A DNA stretch of 64,000 nt from Nannocystis punicea (GCF_026965555.1 NZ_CP114040.1:9398001-9462000); one strand, 5' to 3'. Positions 36,925 to 45,656 are shown, counted from the stretch's first letter. Numbers and translations are program-made. Notes: a model not told the origin generated them from the letters alone.

Positions 36925-37860
36925 ATGTCCGATTCCCCGATCGTCATCGTCGGCTCGCTCGCGGACCCGCACGCGGCCGCCATCTTCGACGGAGTGCGCG
37001 CCCGCGGCTGCGAGCCGGTGGTGCTCGACGCCCAGCGGTTCCCGGAGGACCTGCCGATCGCCCTCGGCGAGGCGCCCGACGCCGTCGTCATCGAGGGCCG
37101 GCGCGTCGGTCGGCCGGCGGCCGTGTACGTGCGCAGCCTCTACCAGAGCCCGGCCGCCTACGGCGTCGACGCCGACGAGGCGATGAAGGAGGACTGGCGG
37201 CGCACGACCCTGGCGTTCCGCGAGCGCTCGACCCTGCTGTCGGCGATCTTGCTGCGCTGGGAGGCGCTCGGCGCCGCCTTCTACAACCCGTCGGCGAACT
37301 CGCACAACATCACCAAGCCGTACCAGCTGGCGCTGCTGCAGGCCGCGGGCTTGCCGGTGCCTGCGACCCTGTGGAGCAACGACCCGGCGGCGGTGCGGCG
37401 GTTCTGCGGCGAGCACGAGGCCGTCTACAAGCCGGTCGCCGGCGGCGCGGCGACCCGCAAGGTCGAGGCCAGGGACCTCACCGACGAGCGGTTGGAGAAG
37501 CTCCAGGCCGCGCCGGTGTGCTTCCAGGAGCTGCTGCCGGGCGACGACGTGCGCGTCTACGTGATCGACGGCCGGGTCGTGTGCGCCCTGCGGATCGTCA
37601 CCGACGCGATCGACTTCCGCCAGCACGAGCAGCGCATCGATCGCATCGAGCTCGACGACGCGGTCGCGCGCGAGTGCGTGCGCGCGGCCGAGGTCATCGG
37701 CCTGCGCTACACCGGCATGGACATCAAGGCCGACCGCCACGGGCGCTACAAGATCCTCGAGCTGAACCCCTCCGCCATGTTCCTCGGCTTCGAGGCGCGC
37801 GCCGGCGTCGACATCCGCGGCCCGCTGTGCGACGCTCTCGTCGCGCATCGCGGAGCGTGA
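36925..37860 (+). CDS. ATP-grasp graspetide ligase (omega-ester/peptide macrocyclase)
   Basis: 311 residues. The N-terminal ~120 residues form the pre-ATP-grasp domain that binds the leader (PIVIVGSLADPHAAAIFDGV, VIEGRRVGRPAAVYVRSLYQSP). FYNPSANSHNITKPYQLALLQAAGLPVP precedes the ATP-grasp core. In the core, VYKPVAGGAATRKVEA is the nucleotide loop, CFQELLPGDDVRVYVIDG the adenine-binding strand, and GMDIKADRHGRYKILELNPSAMFLGFE gives the Mg-binding Asp, Glu and Asn. The layout matches microviridin/plesiocin ligases. It acts in the cytoplasm on the precursor at 36605. It lies 98 bp after the precursor, beyond the hairpin, and 8 bp before the adaptor gene. Confidence 0.92.
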   Translation: MSDSPIVIVGSLADPHAAAIFDGVRARGCEPVVLDAQRFPEDLPIALGEAPDAVVIEGRRVGRPAAVYVRSLYQSPAAYGVDADEAMKEDWRRTTLAFRERSTLLSAILLRWEALGAAFYNPSANSHNITKPYQLALLQAAGLPVPATLWSNDPAAVRRFCGEHEAVYKPVAGGAATRKVEARDLTDERLEKLQAAPVCFQELLPGDDVRVYVIDGRVVCALRIVTDAIDFRQHEQRIDRIELDDAVARECVRAAEVIGLRYTGMDIKADRHGRYKILELNPSAMFLGFEARAGVDIRGPLCDALVAHRGA

Positions 37861-37868
37861 AGGACACC

Positions 37869-38831
37869 GTGAGCGAGCCCAGCAACAACGAGGCGGCCGA
37901 CCAGGCCGCCCGCCGCGTCATCTTCCGCGGCGCAGCGCTGGAGGCTCACCGCCGCGCCTCGCGGCCCGGGCACCCGCTGCACATCGTCCCCACGTGGACG
38001 CGCTGGGCCGTCACCGTGACGCTCTTGCTGGTCGGCGCCGGCCTCGTGTTCGCCGCCACCGTGCGCGTCGGCGAGTACGCCGAGGGCCGCGCGGTGGTCC
38101 GCCGCGAGGGCCGGCTGGTCGTCACCACCTCGGCCTCGGGCACGGTGCAGGCCATCCCCGTGCGCCTCGGCCAGCGGGTCGAGGCCGGCGAGGTCCTGAT
38201 CCGCCTCGACGACGCCTCGCAGCAGGCCGAGCTCGCGCGGGTCGAGCGGGAGTACGAGCAGCGCCTCGTCGAGCTGCTGCGCGAGCCCGCCGACGACACC
38301 CGGCGCGAGCGGCTGGCCGCGCTCGACGGCCAATTGCAGCTCGCGCGCGCGCGCGCGGCCGAGCGCTCGGTGGTCGCGCCGGAGCCCGGCGTGGTCTCCG
38401 ACGTGCGCGTGCGTCCGGGCCAGGCGCTGGCGCCCGGCGACGCGGTCGTCGCGGTCGAGCAGGACGCCGCGCAGACCGTGGTCGTCGGCCTGTTCCCGGG
38501 CCACTACCGGCCGCTGCTCGGCGCCGCCGACACGCGCCTCTCGCTCGCGCTCGAGGGCTTCCCCGACAGCCGCCAGGACGTCGTCGTGCGCTCCGTCGCC
38601 GACGAGGTCGTCGGTCCGGCCGAGGCCATGCGCTACCTCGGGCGCGACCGCGAGGGCGCGCTGGACTTGACCGGCCCGGTGGTGGTCGTCGTCACCGTCT
38701 TGCCGTCGGACACCTTCGTCGCCGACGACACCGAGTACCGGGTGTACGACGGCATGCAGGGCACGCTCGAGGCCAAGGTGCGCTCGGCGACGCTGCTGGA
38801 GACCCTGGTCCCGGCGCTGCAGCACCTCTAG
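37869..38831 (+). CDS. HlyD-type membrane fusion protein for graspetide export
   Basis: 320 residues from the GTG at 37869 (AAGGA 4 nt upstream); an earlier GTG at 37857 overlaps the ligase stop codon but has a poorly spaced ribosome site. One membrane helix follows a cytoplasmic stretch (WAVTVTLLLVGAGLVFAATV). The lipoyl-like half motifs are VVTTSASGTVQAIPVRLGQRVEAGEVLIRLDD and SVVAPEPGVVSDVRVRPGQALAPGDAVVAV, divided by an unusually short coiled coil of about 60 residues. The C-terminal beta domain ends before 38831. It should bridge the C39 exporter at 38847 to the outer envelope. Short HlyD proteins of this kind recur with C39 exporters. Confidence 0.85.
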   Translation: MSEPSNNEAADQAARRVIFRGAALEAHRRASRPGHPLHIVPTWTRWAVTVTLLLVGAGLVFAATVRVGEYAEGRAVVRREGRLVVTTSASGTVQAIPVRLGQRVEAGEVLIRLDDASQQAELARVEREYEQRLVELLREPADDTRRERLAALDGQLQLARARAAERSVVAPEPGVVSDVRVRPGQALAPGDAVVAVEQDAAQTVVVGLFPGHYRPLLGAADTRLSLALEGFPDSRQDVVVRSVADEVVGPAEAMRYLGRDREGALDLTGPVVVVVTVLPSDTFVADDTEYRVYDGMQGTLEAKVRSATLLETLVPALQHL

Positions 38832-38846
38832 GATCCGGCGCCCGCC

Positions 38847-41057
38847 ATGAGCACCTCGCCCGAGCCCGACCGCGCGCTGTCTCGCCGCTTTCCGGCGCTG
38901 AGCCGGCTCGGCGCGCCCGGGCCGCGCGGGCAGCTCGAGCACGTGCAGCAGATGACCGCGGCCGACTGCGGCGCGGCCTGCCTGGCGATGGTGCTGCGCT
39001 ACCACGGCCGCGAGGTCAGCCTCGACGAGCTCAGCGCCGCCATGGGCGCCGACCACAACGGCGTCAGCGCGCTGGGCATCCTCCGCGCCGCCCGCAGCTA
39101 CGGCCTGCGCGGCCGCGGCGTGCAGGTCGAGGACCTCGACGACCTCGGCCTGGTCCCGCGCGGCGCCGTCCTGCACTGGGAGTTCAACCACTTCGTCGTC
39201 TTCGATCGCCTCGATCGGCGCGGGATCTACATCCTCGATCCTGCTCACGGGCGCCGGCGGATCTCCCCCGCCGAGTTCGACCAGGCCTTCACCGGCGTCG
39301 CCCTCCTGCTCGAGCCCGGCGAGGCCTTCGCGCCCGAGCGCCGCCAGCGTCCGCTGGTGCGCCGCTACCTCGCGCGGATCCTCGCCCACCCGGCCCTGTG
39401 GACCCGCTCGCTGCTGATGTCGGTGCTGGTCCAGCTGCTCGCGCTCGCGCTGCCGCTGATGACCACCTTGTTGGTCGACCGGATCCTCCCGCGCGGCGAC
39501 CTCGACCTCTTGCAGGTCCTGGTCGGCGGCCTGGCGATGATGGTCGTCTTCACCTTCATCAGCTCGTGGGTGCGGGCCAACCTGCTCGTGCAGCTGCGCA
39601 CCCTGCTCGACGCCGACATGACGATCGGCTTCCTCGACCACCTCGTCGACCTGCCCTACGCCTTCTTCCAGCGGCGCTCGACCGGCGACCTCATGCTGCG
39701 CCTCGGCAGCAACGCGGTGGTCCGCGAGATCCTCACCTCCGGCGCGCTCTCGGCCGTGCTCGACGGCACCCTCGTCAGCCTCTACCTCGTCCTCATCTTC
39801 TGGGCCAGCCCGCTGATGGGCGGCGTCGTCGTCCTGCTCGGGGCCGTGCAGCTGTCGCTGTACTGGGCCACGCGTCGGGTCCAGCGCGAGCTGATGAGCG
39901 AGAGCCTGGCCGCGCAGGCCAAGACCTCGAGCTACGAGGTCGAGATGCTCGGCGGCATCGAGACGCTGAAGAGCATGGGCGCCGAGTTCCGCGCCGTCGA
40001 CCGCTGGTCCAACCTGTTCGTCGACGCCCTCAACGTCTCGCTGCGGCGCGGTCGGCTCGACGCGCTGGTGGGGGCTTTGCTCGGCAGCTTCGGCATGGCC
40101 GCGCCGCTGGTGATCCTCGGCACCGGCGCCACCCTCGTGCTCTCGGGCGAGCTCAGCCTCGGCGCCATGCTCGGCCTGTCGGCGCTCGGCGCCGGCTTCC
40201 TCGGCCCGCTGTCCGCGCTGGTCGCGGTCACGCTCAAGTTCCAGCTGCTCGGCAGTTACCTCGAGCGCATCGAGGACGTGATGCAGTCCGAGCCCGAGCA
40301 GGACCCGGGGAAGGTCAAGCGGTCGCCGCGGCTGTCGGGGCAGATCCGCACCGAGTCGATCTCCTTCCGCTACTCCGACAGCGTCCCGCCCGCGGTCGTC
40401 GACGTCTCGGTCGACATCGCCCCCGGCCAGTTCGTCGCCGTCGTCGGCGCCTCCGGGGCCGGCAAGTCGACCCTCGCCAAGCTGCTGGTCGGGCTCTACC
40501 GCCCGCAGCAGGGCCGCGTGCTCTACGACGGCCTCGACCTCGCCGGCCTCGACCTCCGCAGCGTGCGCGAGCAGCTCGGCGTCGTCACCCAGCGCGGCGA
40601 ATTGTTCGGCGTGTCGATCCGCGACAACATCGCCCTCGGCCGCCCCGACATGACCCTCGACGAGGTCGTCGAGGCCGCCCGCGCGGCCGCGATCCACGAC
40701 GCGATCGCGGCCCTGCCGATGGGCTACGAGACGATCTTGGCCGACGGCGGCGCCTCGCTGTCGGGCGGCCAGCGCCAGCGCCTGGCCCTCGCCCGCGCGC
40801 TCGCCGGCAAGCCCGCGATCCTCCTGCTCGACGAGGCGACCAGCAACCTCGACACGATCAGCGAGGCGGCGATCCAGCGCTCGCTCGCGGCCCTCGAGTG
40901 CACCCGCATCGTCATCGCCCACCGCCTCAGCACGGTGATCGCCGCCGACGTCATCCTCATCATGGACCAGGCCCGCCTGGTCGACGCCGGCCGCCACGAC
41001 GAGCTGCTCGAGCGCTGCCCGCAGTACCGCCGGCTCTACGAACGGGAGGCCCCGTGA
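38847..41057 (+). CDS. C39 peptidase-containing ABC exporter (PCAT)
   Basis: 736 residues. The N-terminal C39 protease (about 30-150) has Gln35 and Cys41 in QQMTAADCGAAC, the His in HFVVF and the Asp in ILDPAHGRR. It would cut the precursor after GG and release the modified core. Six membrane helices follow (from LLMSVLVQLLALALPLMTTL to MLGLSALGAGFLGPL). The C-terminal ATPase has Walker A GASGAGKST, Q-loop VVTQRGELFG, signature LSGGQRQRLALARAL, Walker B ILLLDEATSNLD and H-loop IAHRLST. All catalytic residues are present. It begins 15 bp after the adaptor gene; protease and transporter close the graspetide cluster. Confidence 0.95.
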   Translation: MSTSPEPDRALSRRFPALSRLGAPGPRGQLEHVQQMTAADCGAACLAMVLRYHGREVSLDELSAAMGADHNGVSALGILRAARSYGLRGRGVQVEDLDDLGLVPRGAVLHWEFNHFVVFDRLDRRGIYILDPAHGRRRISPAEFDQAFTGVALLLEPGEAFAPERRQRPLVRRYLARILAHPALWTRSLLMSVLVQLLALALPLMTTLLVDRILPRGDLDLLQVLVGGLAMMVVFTFISSWVRANLLVQLRTLLDADMTIGFLDHLVDLPYAFFQRRSTGDLMLRLGSNAVVREILTSGALSAVLDGTLVSLYLVLIFWASPLMGGVVVLLGAVQLSLYWATRRVQRELMSESLAAQAKTSSYEVEMLGGIETLKSMGAEFRAVDRWSNLFVDALNVSLRRGRLDALVGALLGSFGMAAPLVILGTGATLVLSGELSLGAMLGLSALGAGFLGPLSALVAVTLKFQLLGSYLERIEDVMQSEPEQDPGKVKRSPRLSGQIRTESISFRYSDSVPPAVVDVSVDIAPGQFVAVVGASGAGKSTLAKLLVGLYRPQQGRVLYDGLDLAGLDLRSVREQLGVVTQRGELFGVSIRDNIALGRPDMTLDEVVEAARAAAIHDAIAALPMGYETILADGGASLSGGQRQRLALARALAGKPAILLLDEATSNLDTISEAAIQRSLAALECTRIVIAHRLSTVIAADVILIMDQARLVDAGRHDELLERCPQYRRLYEREAP

Positions 41058-41066
41058 CGCCGCGGC

Positions 41067-41114
41067 TTCATGATCTTTCAGACATGTCGAATTCGACATG
41101 CTCTAAAAGACACG
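41067..41114. repeat. Four-unit GACATG array (14-bp period) after exporter gene
   Basis: TTCATG at 41067, GACATG at 41081, GACATG at 41095 and GACACG at 41109, all with 8-nt spacers. It begins 9 bp after the exporter stop and lies before the lipoprotein at 41258, so it may act on either. Confidence 0.85.
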
Positions 41115-41240
41115 TCATGACATCGGTCGACCCACGGCCGGCCGCGTCCGGACATGCACCGCCGCCGATCGCCGCGCGCCCGCAGCCGTCGCCCCGTCCC
41201 GGTTCGTTGCGAGCTCCCCGGCGGCTCGCCGGGTCCGTTC

Positions 41241-41260
41241 GTCATGTCCTTTCGGACATG
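41241..41260. repeat. GTCATG-N8-GACATG element containing a start codon
   Basis: Half sites at 41241 and 41255; the second ATG (41258-41260) is the start codon of the adaptor-like lipoprotein gene. CATGTCC TTTC GGACATG makes a 7-bp stem that would occlude the translation start in RNA. Confidence 0.75.
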
Positions 41261-42130
41261 TCCCTCGCGTCACTCCGCGCGCTCGGCCTCGCCTGCCTGG
41301 CGGCCCTGCTCGCCTGCAGCGAGGCCGACCCCGCGCCGACCGACGCCACGCCTGCCGAGCACGTCCCCGCCGCCGCGCCCGCGTCCGCGCCCGCGTCCGC
41401 GCCGATGGTCGGCGTCCTGGTGCCCGAGGCCGAGGTCGTGCTGGTCTCGTCGGGGTTCTCGCGGCTGGAGCGGCTCGACCTCGAGGTCGGCGACCACGTC
41501 GACCAGGGCGACGTGGTCGCCGAGATGGACGTCCGCGGCGATCGCAGCGAGCTGGCGGTCGCGACCGCGGCGTGGAAGGCCTCGAGCGCCGAGCTCGAGC
41601 GGCTCGAGCTCGAGCTCGAGCGGGCCCGGGTCACGCGCGCCGACGTCGAGCAGCTCGAGGACTACGTCTCGCGCGCCGAGCTGCGCGAGCAGCGGTACGC
41701 CGAGAAGCTGGCGGCCGCGCGCAAGCGCGGGGCCGGGGCCTCGATGTGGCAGCAGCGCAGCAAGATGGAGGAGGCCACCGCGCGGATCGCCGAGGCCGAG
41801 CTGCGGGCCCCGTTCGCCGGCGTGATCGCCAGCCGCCACGTCGACGCCGGCGCCACCTTGACCGCGGGCGAGCCGGTCGTGCGCCTGATCTCCGACGCCC
41901 GCGTGCTCCGCTTCGCCGTCCCCGAGGCCCGCAGCCAGGCCCTGCGCCTCGGCGCCCCCGTCACCGTCCGCTTCGCCGACGGCCCCGAGCTCGCCGGCGA
42001 GGTGATCACCATCGCCCCGGAGATCGAGGTCGGCACCCGGCTGATCTTTGCCGAGGCCCGCCTGCAGGGCGACCAGGCCGCGGGCCTGCGCGTCGGCACC
42101 GTCGCCCAGGTCCGCTTCGCCGGCGAGTGA
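41258..42130 (+). CDS. Periplasmic adaptor-like lipoprotein (RND/HlyD family)
   Basis: 290 residues. Signal LRALGLACLAALLACSEAD, Cys at about 20. The usual adaptor order is seen: barrel-sandwich half VVLVSSGFSRLERLDLEVGDHVDQGDVVAEMD, a coiled coil (about 95-175; SSAELERLELELERARVTRADVEQLEDYVSRAELREQRYAEKL), second half ELRAPFAGVIASRHVDAGATLTAGEPVVRLI, then beta-barrel strands. It lies 200 bp after the exporter and could provide an outer component for the graspetide export system, or a separate pump whose other genes are absent. Its ATG sits inside a GACATG element. Confidence 0.8.
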   Translation: MSLASLRALGLACLAALLACSEADPAPTDATPAEHVPAAAPASAPASAPMVGVLVPEAEVVLVSSGFSRLERLDLEVGDHVDQGDVVAEMDVRGDRSELAVATAAWKASSAELERLELELERARVTRADVEQLEDYVSRAELREQRYAEKLAAARKRGAGASMWQQRSKMEEATARIAEAELRAPFAGVIASRHVDAGATLTAGEPVVRLISDARVLRFAVPEARSQALRLGAPVTVRFADGPELAGEVITIAPEIEVGTRLIFAEARLQGDQAAGLRVGTVAQVRFAGE

Positions 42131-42256
42131 GCCCTCTTCATTTTCGTCATCAATGTCCGCGGTTCGCGGATCGGCAGCACCGCCGAATCCCGTTCTCGGC
42201 CCCAGGCGTGGCCGCGCGAAACCTCTCGGCCGCTCCGCGCATCCGAGTCGAAGTCC

Positions 42257-42892
42257 ATGCCCCGCGCCCGCTCTCGCCCCGTTCCCTCGCCGCTCCGTCG
42301 CCTCTTCGCTTCGCTGGGCCTGGCGAGCCTCCTCTCGACATTCCCCGCGTGCAGGCCCGTCGCCCCGGAAGCGCCGCCATCCGCCGACAGGCCCGACGTC
42401 CCGGTCGCTCTGACCACCGCGATCTTCGTGCGCCACGGCGAGAAGGCGACCGATGACCCGCGCGACCCGAGCCTGAGCCCGGCCGGTGACGCGCGAGCGC
42501 AGGCCCTGGCCGCCTTGCTCGCCCGCGCCGGTGTCACGCACCTGTTCGCCAGCGAGTACCGACGCACGCAGGCGACCCTGCGCCCGCTCGCCGACGCCAC
42601 CGGCCTGAACGTCACAGTCCTGCCCGCGAACGCCCCGCAGGAGCTCGTCGCGGCCATTCGCGCGCTCCCTGGCGGAGCGATCGCCGTCGTCGCCGGTCAC
42701 TCCAACACCCTGCCCGCCCTGATCGACGCCCTCGGCGGCCAGGTCCGCGACACCGTCGACGCTGGCGGCCAGCCCGCCCTCCCCGACGACGCCTACGATC
42801 GATTGTTCGTCGTCACGCTGCCCACCGCACCGTCCAAGGGCCAGACCCAGACCCTCGAACTGCGCTACGGCGAAGCACGATCGACCCAGTGA
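42257..42892 (+). CDS. Histidine phosphatase-family lipoprotein
   Basis: 211 residues. A signal peptide with FPACRPV (Cys about 32) suggests a lipoprotein. IFVRHGEKATDDPRDPSLSPAGDARAQALAALL carries the RHG catalytic motif with His and Arg. The second catalytic His is in VVAGHSNTLPALI, and a Glu-rich region completes the fold of the SixA/phosphoglycerate-mutase-like branch 1 type. SEYRRTQATLRPLADATGL follows the family pattern. It is probably an extracytoplasmic phosphatase of unknown substrate. It follows the adaptor lipoprotein by 126 bp and may be cotranscribed with it. Confidence 0.85.
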   Translation: MPRARSRPVPSPLRRLFASLGLASLLSTFPACRPVAPEAPPSADRPDVPVALTTAIFVRHGEKATDDPRDPSLSPAGDARAQALAALLARAGVTHLFASEYRRTQATLRPLADATGLNVTVLPANAPQELVAAIRALPGGAIAVVAGHSNTLPALIDALGGQVRDTVDAGGQPALPDDAYDRLFVVTLPTAPSKGQTQTLELRYGEARSTQ

Positions 42893-43033
42893 CAGATGCC
42901 TCGACGCGCGCGACCTGCCCGATCTCCACGCAATGAGACGACGGCGCCGCGAGCGCGGCGCCCGGATCATCACATCGAATCGGTCCGTCGAGGAATGGCG
43001 CTACCTCTGATCAGTATTCTCGTGCTCGTCAGA

Positions 43034-43050
43034 CGTCTTCGTGGAAGACG
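43034..43050. terminator. Hairpin between convergent genes
   Basis: CGTCTTC, GTG, GAAGACG: perfect 7-bp stem in the ~300-bp gap between the phosphatase gene and the convergent Cys-rich gene. No T-run. No other feature was seen in 42893-43192. Confidence 0.3.
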
Positions 43051-43192
43051 CTCACGCAGCACGACATGCGAGATATGTGGACGCTGCCGGCGTGAGGCTC
43101 GGCCGTAGCCGTGCGCCCGTTCGGGTAATCGCGGCCGCTCTCTCCACCGGGAGACGTCGCGCTCGCCGTCGGCGCTTCCCTGTGCTTCTCGA

Positions 43193-43495
43193 CTAGCGGC
43201 ACCCGTCATCCGGGTAACTCGGCCCGCAGCCGCTGGTCTGAGGACAGCACCAGTCACGGGTGCCATCGCCGCAGCAGTGATAGCCATCCCCGCAAGTGCC
43301 GCCGCCCACGCATGTCTGCGTGCGCGAGATGGCGTGATCGGCTTCCTCGTCCGCACCGTCACCAAAGGCCTGCTCCACAGCTTCGTCGGAGAGCAGGTTC
43401 TCTCTTGCCGCATCGCTCGGCGCGACGTCCTGAGGGGTCATATCAGGGCCTGCGACGATAGCGAAGATTCCAAAGATGACACCGGACATCGACAT
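43193..43495 (-). CDS. Small secreted Cys-rich protein (granulin-like Cys spacing)
   Basis: 100 residues from the ATG at 43495, chosen for the strong AAGGAGG about 8 nt upstream. The N-terminal helix MSMSGVIFGIFAIVAG is a short signal. An acidic propeptide-like stretch follows (about 18-60; DMTPQDVAPSDAARENLL). The C-terminal 38 residues hold eight cysteines with the spacing C-x5-C-x5-CC-x7-CC-x5-C-x8-C, and the last residue is Arg. Paired CC and the WCCP segment recall half of a granulin or a knottin, but no family is claimed. The signal-acidic stretch-Cys core order fits a processed mini-protein. Confidence 0.75.
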   Translation of the reverse strand: MSMSGVIFGIFAIVAGPDMTPQDVAPSDAARENLLSDEAVEQAFGDGADEEADHAISRTQTCVGGGTCGDGYHCCGDGTRDWCCPQTSGCGPSYPDDGCR

Positions 43496-44053
43496 GTGCG
43501 CGCCTCCTTCTGTCGGAGAGGAGTAATAAGTCATCTTTGACACCGTGCGAGCGAGCTCTGGTGCACTTTGCGGCTCGCGTCCGCTGCGATGCCGGTCGCC
43601 CGACTGGCGGGTCGGCTCGTCGGCATGGCTCGGCCGATGCGGCTGCTCCCGAGACCCCCGCTGTTTTTTGTGGGGCGGCCATGTCGGTTGTGCGAGGAGC
43701 CCGCCCGCAGTCGATCATCGACCGCAGCGCGTGACGACATGGCCCTTCGAGCAGGTGGTCAATCGCCGGCGGCCGCAAGACCGGCCTGCGCGATCAGCCT
43801 GGCGCCGCTGCCTTCGGGGTAAAATTGCGATCGGCTTCACCGGCGGTCCGCCGGCACGCGATCCATCGAGCGCTCGAGCCCGGCCACCGTGCTCCTCGCC
43901 AATGACCCGACTCCGACCGCCGGCCGAAGCGGACCTCGGGCCTGAAGCTCCCCGAGCACGCGCGGCCGCCTCGATCCGGCGACCGGACCGCGACGTCTTC
44001 TCGGACGGCTGCCCGTGACGTCCTCGCGCGGACGAGCGCCAGCCAACCGCGCC
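43496..44053. other. Intergenic region, no gene seen
   Basis: About 560 bp between the Cys-rich mini-protein gene and the LysR gene, both on the minus strand. Open frames in it overlap each other and have no ribosome sites. No repeat or hairpin of note. Confidence 0.45.
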
Positions 44054-44965
44054 TCACGCCCGCTCCGGCGCGCCGAGCTCCGCCGCGATCTGTTTAATCA
44101 GCCCGCGGAGCCAGCGGTGGGCCGGCTCGTCGTCGAATCGCGGGTGCCAGGCCTGCGCGATCGGGATCGGGCCGAGCGGCAGCGGAAACGGCAGGCGCCG
44201 CACCGGCAACAGCCCGTGGGCCCGCCGCGCGAACGTGTCGGCCACCAGCGCCAGGCCGCAGCCCTGGGCCACCAGGGCCGCCGCGGCCAGCGTATTGGGC
44301 ACCACCGCCGTCACCCTCCGTTTGAGCCCGCGGGCGGCCAGCTGCTCGTCGAGCAGCGTCACCGTCTTGCCGCGGCGCGAGATGACGACGTGGGGCACCG
44401 CGCAGACCTGCTCGAGGTTCGGTCGACCGCGCAGCGGTGAGTTCGCGGCGACCAGCACCGCGAATCGATCGACCAGCAGCGACTGCACGCGCACCTCCGG
44501 CCCGAGGGCATCCTGCACCCCGATGTCGAGGTCGACCACCCCGTCGCGCAGGGCGGCCACGTCCTCCTCGCCCTCGTTTACGAAGCGCACGATCACCCCC
44601 GGCGCCTCCGCCTGCACGCGCGCCAGCAGCTCCGCGCCGAGGCCGACCAGCACCCCGTCGTTGGCGCGGATCGTGAAGACCCGGCGGAACTCGGCCGGCG
44701 AGCGCGGCGCGTCGGCCACCAGCAGGGTCTCCGCCTCCGCGACCCAGCGGTGCACCCGCTCGCGCAGGGCCAGCGCGCGCGGGGTCGGGACCAGCTCACG
44801 GCCGGCGCGGACCAGCAGCGGATCGCCGACGGCCTCGCGCAGCCGCGTCAGCGTGCGGCTCATCGCCGAGGGCGTCACGTGCAGGCGCGCCGCCGCCCGC
44901 GCGACGCTCTGCTCCGCGAGCAGCGCATCGAGGGCGACGAGCAGATTGAGGTCGAGCGGCACCAC
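44054..44965 (-). CDS. LysR-family transcriptional regulator
   Basis: 303 residues from a GTG at 44965. The winged helix-turn-helix occupies residues 1-60 (LNLLVALDALLAEQSVARAAARLHVTPSAMSRTLTRLRE). The co-inducer domain runs about 90-295 with FTIRANDGVLVGLGAELLARVQAEAPGVIVRFV, DLDIGVQDALGPEVRVQSLLVDRFAVLVAANSP and ALVAQGCGLALVADTFARR. It follows the methyltransferase gene by 10 bp on the same strand, so the two are cotranscribed. The methyltransferase or genes further away may be its target. Ligand unknown. Confidence 0.95.
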   Translation of the reverse strand: MVPLDLNLLVALDALLAEQSVARAAARLHVTPSAMSRTLTRLREAVGDPLLVRAGRELVPTPRALALRERVHRWVAEAETLLVADAPRSPAEFRRVFTIRANDGVLVGLGAELLARVQAEAPGVIVRFVNEGEEDVAALRDGVVDLDIGVQDALGPEVRVQSLLVDRFAVLVAANSPLRGRPNLEQVCAVPHVVISRRGKTVTLLDEQLAARGLKRRVTAVVPNTLAAAALVAQGCGLALVADTFARRAHGLLPVRRLPFPLPLGPIPIAQAWHPRFDDEPAHRWLRGLIKQIAAELGAPERA

Positions 44966-44975
44966 TGCGCGCAGG

Positions 44976-45656
44976 TTAGCCGAGTCGCAGCGCGAGCAGG
45001 CACTCTTCGCCGTCGCAGCGCAGCGGCACCGGCACGTAGCCGTTCGCCGGCACCACGTGGGCCACCAGCTCCGGCGCGCTCGCCACGTTGTCGGCGACGA
45101 CCACCGCGCCGGCCGCCAGCCGCGGCTCGAGCAGACGCAAGATCGGCACGTACAGCGGCTTGGCGCCGTCGAGAAGGACCAGGTCGACGGGTCCTGGAAC
45201 GTCGGCGAGGCTGGTGCGCGCGTCGCCCTCGCGGATCTCGACCAGATCCGCCAGCCCCGCCGCCGCCAGGTGCTCGCGCGCTCGCCGGACCTTGGTCGGC
45301 TCGAACTCGCTGCCGATCAGCCGCGCGTCGGGCGAGCCGCCGTCGCGCAGCGCCGCTGCCAGGTGGATCGTCGACAGGCCGAACGAAGTCCCGAACTCGA
45401 CGACGCGCCGGGCCCCGCGAGCGCGCGCCAGCAGGTAGAGCAGCGCGCCGAGCTCGCGCGAGACTGGCAGGAAGGCGGCGCCGAGCCGCGTATAGAGGTC
45501 CCGCCAATCCTCCCCGGCCGGCGCGAGCAGGCGGGCCCGTTCGTCTGGCGGCAGCGTCCGCAGCGGGGCGAGGACGCGTTCGTCGGTGACTTCGGCCTCG
45601 GCGAACAGGCGAGCGAGGAGCGGCGCGACTGGGTCGCTATGAAGCGTGCTGAGCAT
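44976..45656 (-). CDS. Class I SAM-dependent methyltransferase (O-methyltransferase type)
   Basis: 226 residues from the ATG at 45656. After a helical N-terminus (TLPPDERARLLAPAG, RELGALLYLLARARG) it shows motif I VVEFGTSFGLSTIHLAAAL, motif II LIGSEFEPTKVRRAREHLAAAGLADLVEIREGDA, and motif IV VDLVLLDGAKPLYVPILRLLEPRL with AGAVVVADNV. This matches the catechol/caffeoyl-CoA O-methyltransferase-like family. First gene of the operon with the LysR gene (10 bp gap). Substrate unknown; a small aromatic is plausible. Confidence 0.85.
   Translation of the reverse strand: MLSTLHSDPVAPLLARLFAEAEVTDERVLAPLRTLPPDERARLLAPAGEDWRDLYTRLGAAFLPVSRELGALLYLLARARGARRVVEFGTSFGLSTIHLAAALRDGGSPDARLIGSEFEPTKVRRAREHLAAAGLADLVEIREGDARTSLADVPGPVDLVLLDGAKPLYVPILRLLEPRLAAGAVVVADNVASAPELVAHVVPANGYVPVPLRCDGEECLLALRLG

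Noticed and set aside
36691..37848. Long minus-strand open frame antisense to the graspetide precursor and ligase
   Set aside because: High GC gives long shadow frames; its composition (Val/Ala/Arg/Gly/His) is that of an antisense of a real gene, and the plus-strand ligase has clear motifs.
43545..44018. Open frames in the 43496-44053 gap
   Set aside because: Overlapping frames on both strands with no start signal or recognisable motif.
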